Of a stretch of DNA of 64,000 nt, positions 15,188 through 25,800 are shown in pieces. The notes under the pieces were generated by a model that searched no databases, had not been told where the DNA came from, and saw only the letters and a program-made list of their open reading frames with translations. How positions within the stretch are numbered: the first letter of the stretch is position 1; the number at the start of each line of letters is the position of its first letter. The DNA comes from Guillardia theta CCMP2712 (taxonomy: Eukaryota; Cryptophyceae; Pyrenomonadales; Geminigeraceae): NCBI RefSeq assembly GCF_000315625.1, contig NW_005434640.1, positions 338,528-402,527 on the forward strand, read 5' to 3'. The translations under genes and the position numbers were made by a program.

Positions 15188-16604
15188 TCAGATGTGAAGA
15201 AGGTTGCCGAAGGGTGACTCGAGCAAAGAAGCGACAAATGAGCTCCCAGCTACCCTTCCTCTGCCTTCGATGTCTGCATTTTTGAAGACGTCATGGAACC
15301 TGTACTTCCATTCAGCAAACTTGACGTGCATCTCGTTCTTGATGCTCCTTCGAACGCTTTCCTTGATCGTTGTCTTGATCTTGCCTTCAGTTGCAGACCA
15401 AAACTCGGGCCATGAGATGTGACTGCCTGCGTAGTCAATGGCAGCAACAGTCTTGATAACATAGTCATCCAAGGAAGAGAGAATATGCACGAGTTGCTGC
15501 ACTTCCATCTTCTCCTGTTCATCTCCGTACAGATGAAAGATCCTCATGATCTGCGTCTTGGTCTGCGAGTACAAGTCTCGACAGCGACCTTCAAACACTG
15601 CTTTCATCTCCGGCTTGATTTCTCTCCTCACAGATCGCTCGATCTTTGCCCACCAATCCTCCCACTCGATGACGGTCTGAGAGTCCGGAACCAGGAGCTG
15701 TTGGAACTCCTCGCTCCGGATGAAGTATTGACCCAGCATGCGATCGAGCATCTTCATTGCAGAGTCCGAGGAGGCTGACTCAGACTCGTCGCCGCTACTC
15801 TCCCAGCAGTTGTCATTCATCTGCAGCCCTAGGCTCTGGTCTAGATGATTCACGTGAGGAGGAGAAGATTCGGTCTGAGCTGCGGGGATTCCATTGGTGG
15901 GAAGCTTGCTCGGATTCTGAACTGTCGAGTGCAAACTAGCGGTGGAATCAGCTTCGTTGGTTTGTGCCTGAGATCGCTGCAGCATCACTTCGTTGGAGAG
16001 CGAAGTTGCTTCGTAGAAGAAAAATGACGATCTCTTGGCGACGGGCTTGGTATCAGCCTCGGGCAGCATGTCAAGTCTGCGATGTCCGGGTACGGTGCGA
16101 TGCGAATACTCCGACATCGTCCTGCTCGGTCCTCGAGAATGGTTCTGCAAGGATTCCGATGACTGAAGTCCGTATGCGTAGCTCAGGTATGGAGACGAGT
16201 AGGGGGTGTCAGCCGGCTCATGGCTGTACCTCTGCAAGGAATTTCTCTTTGATTTCACAGTCAACATCATCATGAGCAACTAACACTCTCCTGCTCACCT
16301 GCATGCTGTTCACCTTGTCGGCATAGCGGCCTTCGTCCTGAGGAGAGTACTCGGACAGGAGTCTCTCTACCCTCCAGTCTTCCATCTCAAGTGCCTGCAG
16401 CAGAACATTTCAGATCACTTGGTTGTACAAACAAACATCACACTCCTCCACCTGCAAGGATTCTTCCAGAATGCGCAAGCGGGTGCTGCTAACCAATCCA
16501 TCGCTGGCATGTTGTCGATGGACAGCTGGGGGGAGGCGAGCGGTAAGTGGTGGAAAGCGATCAAGACTGCGCTCAGGAGGAGGCACACGATCGAGTGGCA
16601 GCAT
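15188..16604 (-). CDS. Unknown protein with degenerate EF-hand-like C-terminus
   Basis: Not recognised. Coding exons complement(join(15188..16246,16299..16394,16452..16604)), phase 0 at each junction, introns 52 and 57 nt, giving 435 residues. The first 200 residues are Ser/Pro/His-rich and probably disordered. A folded, helix-rich domain follows, containing WEDWWAKIERSVRREIKPEM and a second, similar stretch with WPEFWSATEGKIKTTIKESV. This looks like an internal duplication of a W-x-x-W-W/F...I-x-x-x-V-R unit. The C-terminal FKNADIEGRGRVAGSSFVASLL has the shape of an EF-hand with poor calcium ligands. No signal peptide or membrane segment. It could be a cytoskeletal or regulatory protein; no function is claimed. 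Confidence 0.75.
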
Positions 16605-17353
16605 GATCCAAGTGTTTCCAAGAGAAATAATGCGCTGAGACTGATTTCTGGATGTCCACTTATGTCGGATTCTGTTTTCTTTGCGACGTTGCTGAGATGT
16701 TGTTCAACCTTCCACGAGATATTGGCAAGCGAACCTGCAGGCACAAAGGTCCTGACTTAAGAGATATGCTCTACTTTGATTAGCTCCCTCCTTATTTCAT
16801 ATCCTACTTCCGCATCCTCTGCTCTCCTCGTGAGTCTCTTCTCCCTTCCTCTTCTCCCCGTCCTGCCATCTCCACGTTTTTCCAACCCGATTTCTCCAGG
16901 CTGGATGGAGGCTAGTAGGCCCGCGATCTGCCCAGCCCCCAACCCCCCTCGTGAAGACATTTGATCCTACCCTACCCTATTTCATACCGTAATGCAACCT
17001 CAAAAATGATATGATTTTGACCCGTCCCATCACTACCCCACCCCCAGAGAAGGCTGCCAATGAATGCCCGACAATGAAACCGGCGGATGAGCAGCTTTTT
17101 AACATTAATTCTGACAAAATAACGTTACCGGCGTCCGGGCGCGCGCCGAGTGTCTGAGTGGCCGCTGATGACTCGGATCGTGCCCGTGCCCGGCGTGGGG
17201 CCCCCGCGCCCGCCGACCGGGCCCGGGCCCCGGGCCCGGGGGGATCGGACCGGGAGACTCTCGTCACGGGACACTGGTCCCACTGGTATCTTGATAGCTA
17301 GTCAAACTGAGAGAAGAGTCGGAGAGGAACGACTGTCCAAGGACCGTGAGAGG
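16605..17353. other. Divergent intergenic region with TACCCC block and extreme GC block
   Basis: Lies between the start of a - gene and a small + gene. Positions 16965-17045 carry TACCCTACCC/CTACCCCACCC words. Positions 17110-17290 are extremely GC-rich with self-complementary GGGCCC/CCCGGG runs around 17218-17242. Strong secondary structure is expected. The upstream part (16760-16930) is CT-rich. Confidence 0.45.
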
Positions 17354-17704
17354 ATGTTCGCTCTCTTCCGACGAGCGCAGGTACTAGCGTTGAAGGCTTA
17401 AGTTTGATCGGACAAGTGCTGCTCGATGACTTGCCAGTGTCACTTCAGATGTTGGACGACTGGGTGCCCGCTGGTGACAACTGCGATCAACCAGACGAGC
17501 GGGAGCATGGGGGGCGCCTCGAGGTGCCAGGCTTCACTGACTTGCCGCTGCCTATCAACCTGACTCGGATGCTCGCAGAGCCTGGGAGTGAACGTGGACG
17601 GATGGTGGGGACCAACCAACTACTGGTTCGATGCTTGCCTCAACAACCGCCCTGGGGACGCGCCCCTGGATGTGGATGCGACTCCTCCAGTAGCATCGAG
17701 TTGA
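17354..17704 (+). CDS. Very small protein of unknown function (about 75 residues)
   Basis: Predicted from splicing logic. Exons join(17354..17380,17449..17523,17579..17704) are phase 0 throughout, with introns of 68 and 55 nt, each with a CTGAC/CTCGATGAC-like branch region and CAG acceptor. The product starts MFALFRRAQ, has an acidic middle (PAGDNCDQPDEREHGG), then a compact aromatic stretch (NVDGWWGPTNYWFDACLNNR) and a Pro/Asp-rich end. The aromatic stretch is strongly protein-like, which is why the spliced frame is preferred over reading through. The first exon could extend upstream into the GC-rich block. It is convergent with the DAG lipase, whose stop lies about 55 bases away. Family unknown. 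Confidence 0.4.
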
Positions 17705-17759
17705 ATGTCGTCGAGCAGACTCAGTGAGATCGAGTGACAGGAGGCTCGTAAGGAGTATG

Positions 17760-20700
17760 TTACATCAATCGTAAAGTAGAGGTGCTCGCAGAGTATCCGG
17801 GCTCCCCTTCCTTGCCCTTGAGCTTGAACTCGCTTTCGAGGCTCTTGGATTGCTGCCGTCGTTGTCCACGTGCTCTAAGAGCTGCAAGACACGGGTTGAT
17901 CAGCTCGATGTCGCTCATGCCATCTGTTACCCTTCTTAGCTGACGTTGGAGCAGATCAGGGAGATGGTGTATCATCATTCTTGTGGAGATGACGATCTCC
18001 TGTTAGAAATGTCGCAAGTCAGTCCTGGTGCCCGCAAGTCCAAGATGTCTCTGCCTCCATCTCCGTATGATGCATCCTTCTCAGCATCGGCATCGAGTGG
18101 CTCTTGTCCGTCTCGAAGAGGAACGCGCGGCCTGGGAGCCTGCGGTGCCAGTCAGGGGAGGAGGAGAGAGTCGTCGAGACGAATGCTCTTCGTCCTGACC
18201 TGAGCGCGGGCTGTATCGGCCCGCATGCGAAGATCTCGTGCTTGCTCTTGAGGGCATCATGACCCTCCCTTGGAGAAGGTCAGCGACATAGGGTAGGTAG
18301 GTTGTCCAAGGTTCGCCACCTTGATGAAGGATCGTAGAAAAAGTAGGACAGCAGGGAGGGGTTGACGCCTGACACCCACCGCCATGGCCCCAAGAACCAC
18401 AAAACCTTGGTTGGCTGTCAGGCAAGCTTGCACAGAGGTCCTTCAGGTCGGTAACCTGCCACTTGGGTCGTCTGCAGAGGATCAGCAGCTCCAGCGCCCT
18501 GGTGCGTAACAGCTGCAGGCTCCGCAGAGACATTCGAGAGATCATGTCCTCGCCAACTGCGATCTTCGTGGCGCTCAGGGCGAGCGAAGGGGCGAAAGGA
18601 GGAGCTACCGTCGTGATGAAGGGCTCGCAGCTCTCTGCGGCGGACCGGGAGAGCACAGGAGGGCAGGAGAGAGCGAAGCACTCCATGTCTTGATACACTG
18701 GGAGCTCCTCGGACCGGAGCATCAGAGACAGGATGCTCGCAACCCCTGCTCCAAGCGAGTGCCCAACAACAACCTGCGACGTCTTCTAGTCACGAGCTGC
18801 CTCACAGCGCTAGTCAGAGTCTATCACCAGCCGGAAACCGCGGCAGGAGGGGATCTCGATCCCGCTCTTGACGAGTTCATGTGAAACGTGGTCTTCGGAG
18901 AGGAGGAGGGGGAGGAAGTTGGAGTCATGCAGGAGGTTCCTGAGCCTCTCCGCCGCCTGCACCATCCCAGCATGGCCGTAGGGCCCGTTCGACTCGAACT
19001 CAACCTGCTCATCAGCCAGCTCTTCCCCACCTCGATGCTCGGCCCCCAACCTGAGAACTCCTTGCACAAACTCTCTGACTCGGGCAGGCAGGAGGCAGCA
19101 GTGTGCTGTGCCATCGGTCAGCGTGTCGGAGATGGAAAAGGTTCCTCTGATCGCAAGGACCACCGACTTGAGCGTCCTGCAACCACTCAGTCACTCAGGG
19201 TACAACACGCGAGACACTGACAAGTCTGCCACAAGGAAGAAGGCAGGACTGAAGGCATCGGCCGGCGCCTCAAGAATGATGTGGTAGTCTCTTTCCTGTG
19301 CCTCCCGCTCCAGAGCTTTCTTGTCCACCCATCCATCCCCAGATGACCTCGACAAGCACGTGCAGCACAGAATGTTCTGAAGGATCCAGCAGAACCCATC
19401 GCAGCAGTTTGAGCAGCATCGCCATACTTGAAGCATCATTCCATAACATGCGATCGCATACGGGATGTACAGCTCCGCTCTCCTCAAGATCTCTATCGCT
19501 GTCTCATGCCTACCAGCATCCACATCCTCGCTCTGCCTGCTTGGCGGCTCTCGTGATGATGGCTGAATCGCTTCAGGAAGCTCTGCTGGGGACCTCGACA
19601 TGTCAGGGGCAGAGACTGTCGCCGATGGCTCGTTGGATCCTTGACTTTGCGAGTCGCCTGCCGACGAGTTTGACCCGAGCGCGATGCTGCTGACAGTCGC
19701 AGTCATGAGAGCGGAAAGGAAACCGGGGGAGTCGAAGGAATGCAGACTTATATCTCCGGCATTCGCTGAGTGATGCTCCTCCACTTCTCCATCGACCGAA
19801 TCTCCTCCAGTGATCCCCTCAGTTTCTGCTCCTGCCTGCGATGAAAAACTATCCTCACTTACACCCTCCTCGATCTTCGAACGGTTGTCAACGTCTTCAT
19901 GGTGATCGAGCAGGGTCGCTGGGCCTACGTGTTTGTTGTTCTCATCCTTGTGCGCGCTGCTCTCTGTCCTCTCGAACTGACCGTAGATGTCGTCGAGACA
20001 TGAAGTATCGCTCACTGTTGACCACAAGTTGAGAAGCAGCAGCGCGGCGAAGATGTCGGAAGGCACCAAGTCCAATCCAGCGAACCAGGACGAGAGCGAC
20101 TTGACGAGAGACCGGAGGGCGATCTCACGATCGTCTTCCCTCGGCATCAGGCAACAGAGAAAGTTGCACCTCCTCTCCCAGTGCCTGATGAAAGCAGAAG
20201 CATCAGCGGCGAGGAGTGAGAGAAAGTGCTACCTGTGCAGCTTGTCGATGTCAGCCACATCGACATGGCCAGAAAGATCGAAGGCGAACAAGACGCCAGC
20301 ACACATCCATCCTATGGTGGCTATCGATATCCAGACTATCATGCGCAAGAATGCTTCTCCCTCACGCTCATGCTCCGGCGAGTCGCCCTTGCACTCCAAA
20401 CTTGGGGACAGGAAGACGATCGCGGCCCATGCCGTCCAGGCAGCTTCGAGGAGCGAGACGAGGACATGCACGAGCACGAGAGTGCTGACGGGCCTTCTCG
20501 ATCGCTCTTCCATGATCCTGCCCTTGGAGGAGGAGATAGCGATGAGAGCCTCGAGGAAGCATGTCGCGCCCATGAGGAGGATGATGCCGTACACGTAGAG
20601 ATCGATGCATCGCTCCACAAAGACGGCAGGGCACCAGTCTGAGGAGCACGAGATGTCCCCTGACAGGGTGTAGTGGAAAGCTATCAGGGTGCCGAGCAAA

Positions 20701-20792
20701 CAGGCGCGGAGGAAGGAACCAATGGCTGCTGGGAGAACGAGATCGTCGCTCCCGACAAGCCATGCCCGACCAAGTAGCCTCAAGGCAGGCAT
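17760..20792 (-). CDS. sn-1-specific diacylglycerol lipase (DAGL family), multi-pass membrane protein
   Basis: Predicted to hydrolyse diacylglycerol to monoacylglycerol at a membrane, with a Ser-Asp-His triad. Clear exons: 20233..20792, 19222..20184, 18828..19176, an exon starting at 18774 and running to about 18466, small exons between 18060 and 18260, and a final one 17760..17999. The start at 20792 is chosen because it gives the family N-terminus, with WLVGSDDLVLPA just inside, followed by four hydrophobic membrane segments and the ERRCNFLCC and DLVPSDI motifs. The nucleophile elbow GHSLGAG lies at about 18750-18770. The acid is probably the Asp of VGEDMISR and the base the His of IVISTRMMIHHLPD. 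A 250-residue acidic/Ser-rich insert sits between DLVPSDI and the catalytic domain (about 19500-20030). Joining of the small 3' exons is not fully resolved. Confidence 0.88.
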
Positions 20793-21285
20793 GCATGCAT
20801 CAACGTCGTCCTGAGCACAAGTCTGCGCAAGTTTTGCACACGGGTCTGATCTCCTGCTCAATCTCTCAGCGAGTGAACTTGAACAGTCCTAGGCCGCTCG
20901 CTACCTTCTACACTGCCTCTGCCTCTCCTCCTCTCCTCCTCTCTCCTCCTCTCCTTCCCTCTCCTTCCCTCTCCTTCCCTCTCCTTCCCTCTCTCCTCTC
21001 CCCACAACACTCCACTCCATCTCCCCGCTCACCTTCATTCCAATCTACACCCTCAGGGTTTTCGGTCCTCAACGTACTGGTAACGGTTTGGTAGCTGTGG
21101 CGGAGTGGAATGGAGAAGAACGAGAGGAGAGAAGGAGAGGCAGAGAGGTTGGAGGAGAGAGGAGAGGAGGAAGGAGAGGAGGAGAGCATGAGATAGTATG
21201 GAGGACTGACAGGAGGAGGGCGCTCAAACATTCCTTTTGCTGTCTATTCTCGCAACCACGAGGGAGCATAGATCCAGTCCGCCTC
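20793..21285. other. Divergent intergenic region, CT/GA-rich
   Basis: Between the starts of the DAG lipase (-) and a + gene. It holds CT-rich runs (20925-21005) and GA-rich runs (21105-21190). No TACCCC block is seen. Both promoters should be here. Confidence 0.4.
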
Positions 21286-22202
21286 ATGATGCCGCATCGC
21301 AAGGGTGCCGAGGACTCGCTCGAGGACTCGCTGGATGCAGACATGGCTGAGTATGTTCACAATCGGAGCATCTCGGTCGATTGGAAGGAGCGTTACGAGT
21401 CGATCAGACATGACATGGCGGACGACGCGGACTCGCGGACTGGCAGCAATCTGAAAGCTCTGGAGCGCATGTACTCCAGCAGCAAGAACGGCCCGAGAAA
21501 GAGGCCAGCAGTCCGACCATGGGTCCTCGGCAGCACTCGAGGATCAGACTCGAGGAACGACGAGGAGTCGCCAGGTGGGGAGGACGTGGACGAGCACGAG
21601 ATGCGGATCAGGATGGCGACGATCAAAGGGACTCTGTCGAAGCTGGAGGAAGAAGTTTCCAAGTTGGAAGCGAGGAAGCGGGAGAGACACGATGCGGCAC
21701 TGAGGATGTTCGAGATCATCGCCAGGAAGCGGGAGGTCGCCATGAAATCCATTGCCGAGGCGAGGCAGCGCGTGGAGGAGGTGAAGGCCCTGCTGAACGC
21801 GAAGCACGAGACGAGCGAGTATCTCAAGGCTGGGATAGAGAAGGTACTGTGATCGCGTGCTGAGTGAGAGAAGTGACTTGCGCTCGCTCACAGCTCAGGT
21901 TGGTCAACGTCAAGAACCACCAGGAGCTGACCGAGCTTTGGGAGACAGTGTCCAACTACCAGCTCAAGTACGAGGTTCAGCAGGAGAACACGTACAGGTC
22001 CAAGGACCTGCTGATGCTCGTCAGGAAGATGAGGATTTCAAAGTTTCACAACCGGCTACAGGCTGTCAAGGACGCTGCGCTGAGCTCGATCGTGCGGGTG
22101 CTCGAGCTGCCCTTCTGGATGCGCCTCATTCTCTGTGTGATCTGGGCGATCCTACTCAACATTATCTGGGCCAAGGGCCGGAGGGTGGGAGCAGAGCGAT
22201 AG
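21286..22202 (+). CDS. Coiled-coil protein with C-terminal membrane anchor (tail-anchored)
   Basis: Not recognised as a named family. Exons join(21286..21843,21894..22202) with a 50-nt intron, phase 0, 288 residues. The first in-frame ATG is at 21286 (MMPHRKGAEDS). The N-terminal third is charged and probably disordered. Residues about 110-240 form a long heptad-rich coiled coil (TLSKLEEEVSKLEARKRERH, then EIIARKREVAMKSIAEARQR). The C-terminus carries one hydrophobic helix (FWMRLILCVIWAILLNIIWA) followed by a short basic tail (KGRRVGAER). This layout fits a tail-anchored protein of the ER or Golgi with a cytosolic coiled coil, such as a tether or SNARE-like protein, but no SNARE zero-layer signature could be confirmed. 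Confidence 0.75.
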
Positions 22203-22888
22203 CAGCCACATCGGGTGTAATCATGTAGCGACTCTAGCTCTAGCTCTAGCTCTAGCACGTGAGTACTCGAGTGTACTCGAGTGTTTACATGTCGTTGAAT
22301 CGTATGTAAAGTAGGCTTTCGTAGGACAGCAACTCAGATTCAGACTTCTCCCACAGGCTTCATTGATGGTATCGCGACATGGAGCGAGTGGGTGGATCTG
22401 TGCTTGTCTAACCAGAGGATGCCATGTTGATCCCCTTGCTTCTACCACAGAAGCTGATGCCCTCTTGACCGAGCACATTTCCTCGTTCCTTCGCCATCTT
22501 GACGTCGTGGGGCAGTCCATCCGAGGGAAGCAGCAGCAGCAGCGGGCAGAGGACGAACCAGAAGGCAGAGAGGGAAGAGAAGCCCCCAAAACCACCACCC
22601 CAGCAGCATTGCAGCTTTAAAAAGCAGCAGGATTAAGAGCAGGAGCCCAGCTGGGGCATAAGAGACAGATCAGTTGAGGGAATATTGAAATGCAAAGAGG
22701 AAACCAACATGAAGTCAAGTATTCATCATCACAAGATCACTGAAAATATTTCAATTCATTTCAAATCATCGACATCTTCGTCGTCTCCTCTTGTTCCACT
22801 GGATGTTGAGAGCAAGCCCTGCTCATCCTCTCGTTCCAGACATCTCCCATGTCTGCTCTAGCAGAGTTGCGCTTGTCCCTTTGCTCGT
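22203..22888. other. Convergent intergenic region with a possible orphan exon
   Basis: Contains a short CTCTAG repeat (about 22230-22256). At about 22356-22433 a + strand stretch reads FIDGIATWSEWVDLCLSNQ after a CCCACAG acceptor-like site. At about 22448-22620 another frame reads LLTEHISSFLRHLDVV and then a Gln run. Their phases do not join, so no gene is called. The distal part (22640-22790) is AT-rich. Confidence 0.35.
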
Positions 22889-25800
22889 TCAAACCTCTCG
22901 ATGCGTAAGGCTGTACGCAACTTGTTTGAAAGTCTCCACTAGCTGCAGGCCCTCGAACTGTTACAGGAGTCAGGGATCAGCAATTTCAATCCTGAAACTT
23001 ACAGCTTGCAGTAGTGTGCCCCCTCCTTGCACAGCCAGCGCAGACAGCTTGTCTGTCTGTGCACCTTGTCCAAAGGCAAGGGTATGAACCTTGAGATGCT
23101 CTCTGTACTCATCAGCGATTGTCTGAGGGAAGAAGTTAGCAGAAGAGTTATGAATGAGCAGATTGTTCACTTGATACCTTCATCTCCCTTTCTCCGTCGT
23201 TGCTTTGACCATCGGACATGAACAACAGGAAGTTGTGATAGGCCTTGACATCTGAATCTTCTAACACGTGCAAAGCACCTTGCAAGCCTTGTGCAAACGA
23301 GGTCCCCCCACCTGGATTGATGTTGTTTAAGCAATCATGAGGATTGCTGTCCACTGACATTCTTTGACATGCGATTTGAAAGGAACGGTTGAACACAATG
23401 ATAGAGATAATGTTTTTGTTGCTATGATCCTTCATGATCTCAACAAACTTGTCAACTGCATTCTTGAGATCAATCCATTGCTGTCCACACATTGATCCAG
23501 ATTGATCAAGTACAAGAATGGAATGGTGATACTCTGGCTTCTTCCTCATACTTCCTGGATCAACCAACACCGACTCTTCGGATGTTTCCTCCAGCAGCTT
23601 TCTTGCCTCTACGAAGTTCTTCTGTTTCACATACTCGGCTATTCTGAGTGTTCTGTTGTGTTTTTCTATTCCTTCGGAGTGTCTTTTCCCTAACAACTCG
23701 TATTTGTCGGCCAAGGCTTTTGCCCTCTTTTTCTTGAGATATTCCGTCCAGTCCAAGCCTGTGGATTCCTTGTCGACGTTGGAGGCCTCTAAGTACCCGA
23801 GCTCGTCTTCGAACAGGATGATCTTGGTAGAGCCTGGGTCATCTTGCCTGCATGTCCGACCGAAGATCTGCTTTTCTTCTGACTCATCCTCAGGAAGAAA
23901 AGTTGTCAAAACGTGCACGCCTCCGTATTTGACAAGTGCTTTGTCAAAGCAAACAAAGTCAGTCCCTCTGCCGTAGGCCCTTGTCATGAGAGTTACGGTG
24001 AAGGGCCGGATGGCCTTTTGAATGTTCGATTGTCGCTCAGCGGGGCTCATCTCGTCCAAGAGCTCGAGGAACCCGTGATACTGGTTGATGTTTGGTTTTT
24101 GTTTGTTCAATTCTTCAGCAAATCTTCGCAGAGAGTTGATGTCTTTGAAAATCACAAGTATGGCTCTTCCAGAAATCAGCTTTTGTTCAATGTCTCGACG
24201 GACTTGCAGGAAGAAATCGTTCCACTCTCCGACGACAACTTCCATCGTTTCCTGTTGTGCTGGCTTCTTCTGAAAGGTGGAGGGCAGAAACGTCTTGTTC
24301 TGAAATTTGTATTCTTCAAGCAGCTTGGTCTGAGCACTTGTCAAGCAGTCCAAAGTTCCCGTCATTCCCAGACAGGCTGCATAGCACTTTGGAATCTGAG
24401 AGTAGAGCAGCTCGCCACATACTGGGGAGATATGGAGGAAACGCATAACTTTGTCCAACTGCAGCTCTTTTGTATTGTGGACACAGTGCAGATACGTGAA
24501 AGTCGTCACATACCCAAGGGTGGCAGCAAAGTTGGGGACACCGCTGACGGGATCGATATAACCTATCTGCTGCTTGTTCTTGTCAACGACGTGTTGTGGC
24601 AAGTCTGGTACATCTAGACCAGAATCCGACGCAAACAGTTCGAGAGCATTAAGCATCTTCTCAAACTCAACTTCGAGCATTCTGGTTGTGAGAAAGGGAA
24701 ACACTAGCTGCAAATCTTTTGTCTCTTGGCGACTCAAGAGTCCTTTGATGATACTGGATGAGTTCTTTAGATGATACCGTTGTTGCCACATGTAGTCGAT
24801 GATAGGATAGCTCGGATGATCTGTCATGCTAGGTAAGAAAAGATCTTGTTGCGGCCTGTACAGCTTTCCATAGAAATTCTCACTAAAGAACACGTCGACC
24901 TCGTCCATGAGCAAGATTGATTCGCGTTGACTAGATGATGTCCTGCTCTTAGAGCTCTGAGTCTTTAGAATGGGTAGGAGATTCATACACTGGTGTAACC
25001 TGCCTTGAATACTACTTTGATGGCAAAGAATCTCATGATAAATTCGCCTCATGTCTGCGAATTCAGTTGGAAAGAGAGAAGATTTCATTATCTTCGATGA
25101 CAAGATGTCGAAGTTGGAATAGCTGACATGTTCTTTCACATTTAGCTCGTTAAAGATTGCTTCAAAAGCCTGTTCGTCTCTCTTCGACAAATATTCACTA
25201 TAACAGACCACGTCAACTCGAAAGCCCAATTTTGCCAGCACGATTGCTGTAAAACCCAGGGCCAAGGACTTTCCTTCTCCTGTGTTGATCTGAATCAGAT
25301 GATTGCCCAAGCTGCTCTGATCTAGGCCGAGGAGTCTGAGGATGCCGAGGATCTGAGCGCTGTGAGGCTGACGGACTTTGTTCTTCTCCACTCCAATCTG
25401 ATCAGCAGGAATCGACAAAAATGTCCAGTGACCGCAAATCAGACCTAGGAATCGTCCGAAATCTTTTGGGACTTTTGATAAACGTGTTGCGTTGGATTTG
25501 AGTTGGTTTGCAAGAGAGTCGATCTCTTCAAGTATACTTGACTTCTTCTTGCTGTAATCGTCTCTGTTGCTGATCACCCTATTCACGATCTTATCGTAGG
25601 TATCCTTGAACTCTTTGTAACAATTCATGAGCTTGTTATTGTTTGAGTTTGCAGGTTCACATTTCAAGTTCACGAGGGCCATGCCAAATCTGACAGCCCC
25701 TGCCTTCTCATTGAACATCTCAACGCTGAATATTTCAAACTGAGGAAATGTAGAGAGAATGAATTGAGCTTGTTCAGCCACAGATGACAATCGACTGTTT

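Noticed and set aside
16419-16760. + strand 113-codon frame (LHLQGFFQNAQAGAANQSI)
   Set aside because: It is antisense to the first exon of the 15188-16604 gene, whose exons join in phase on the - strand.
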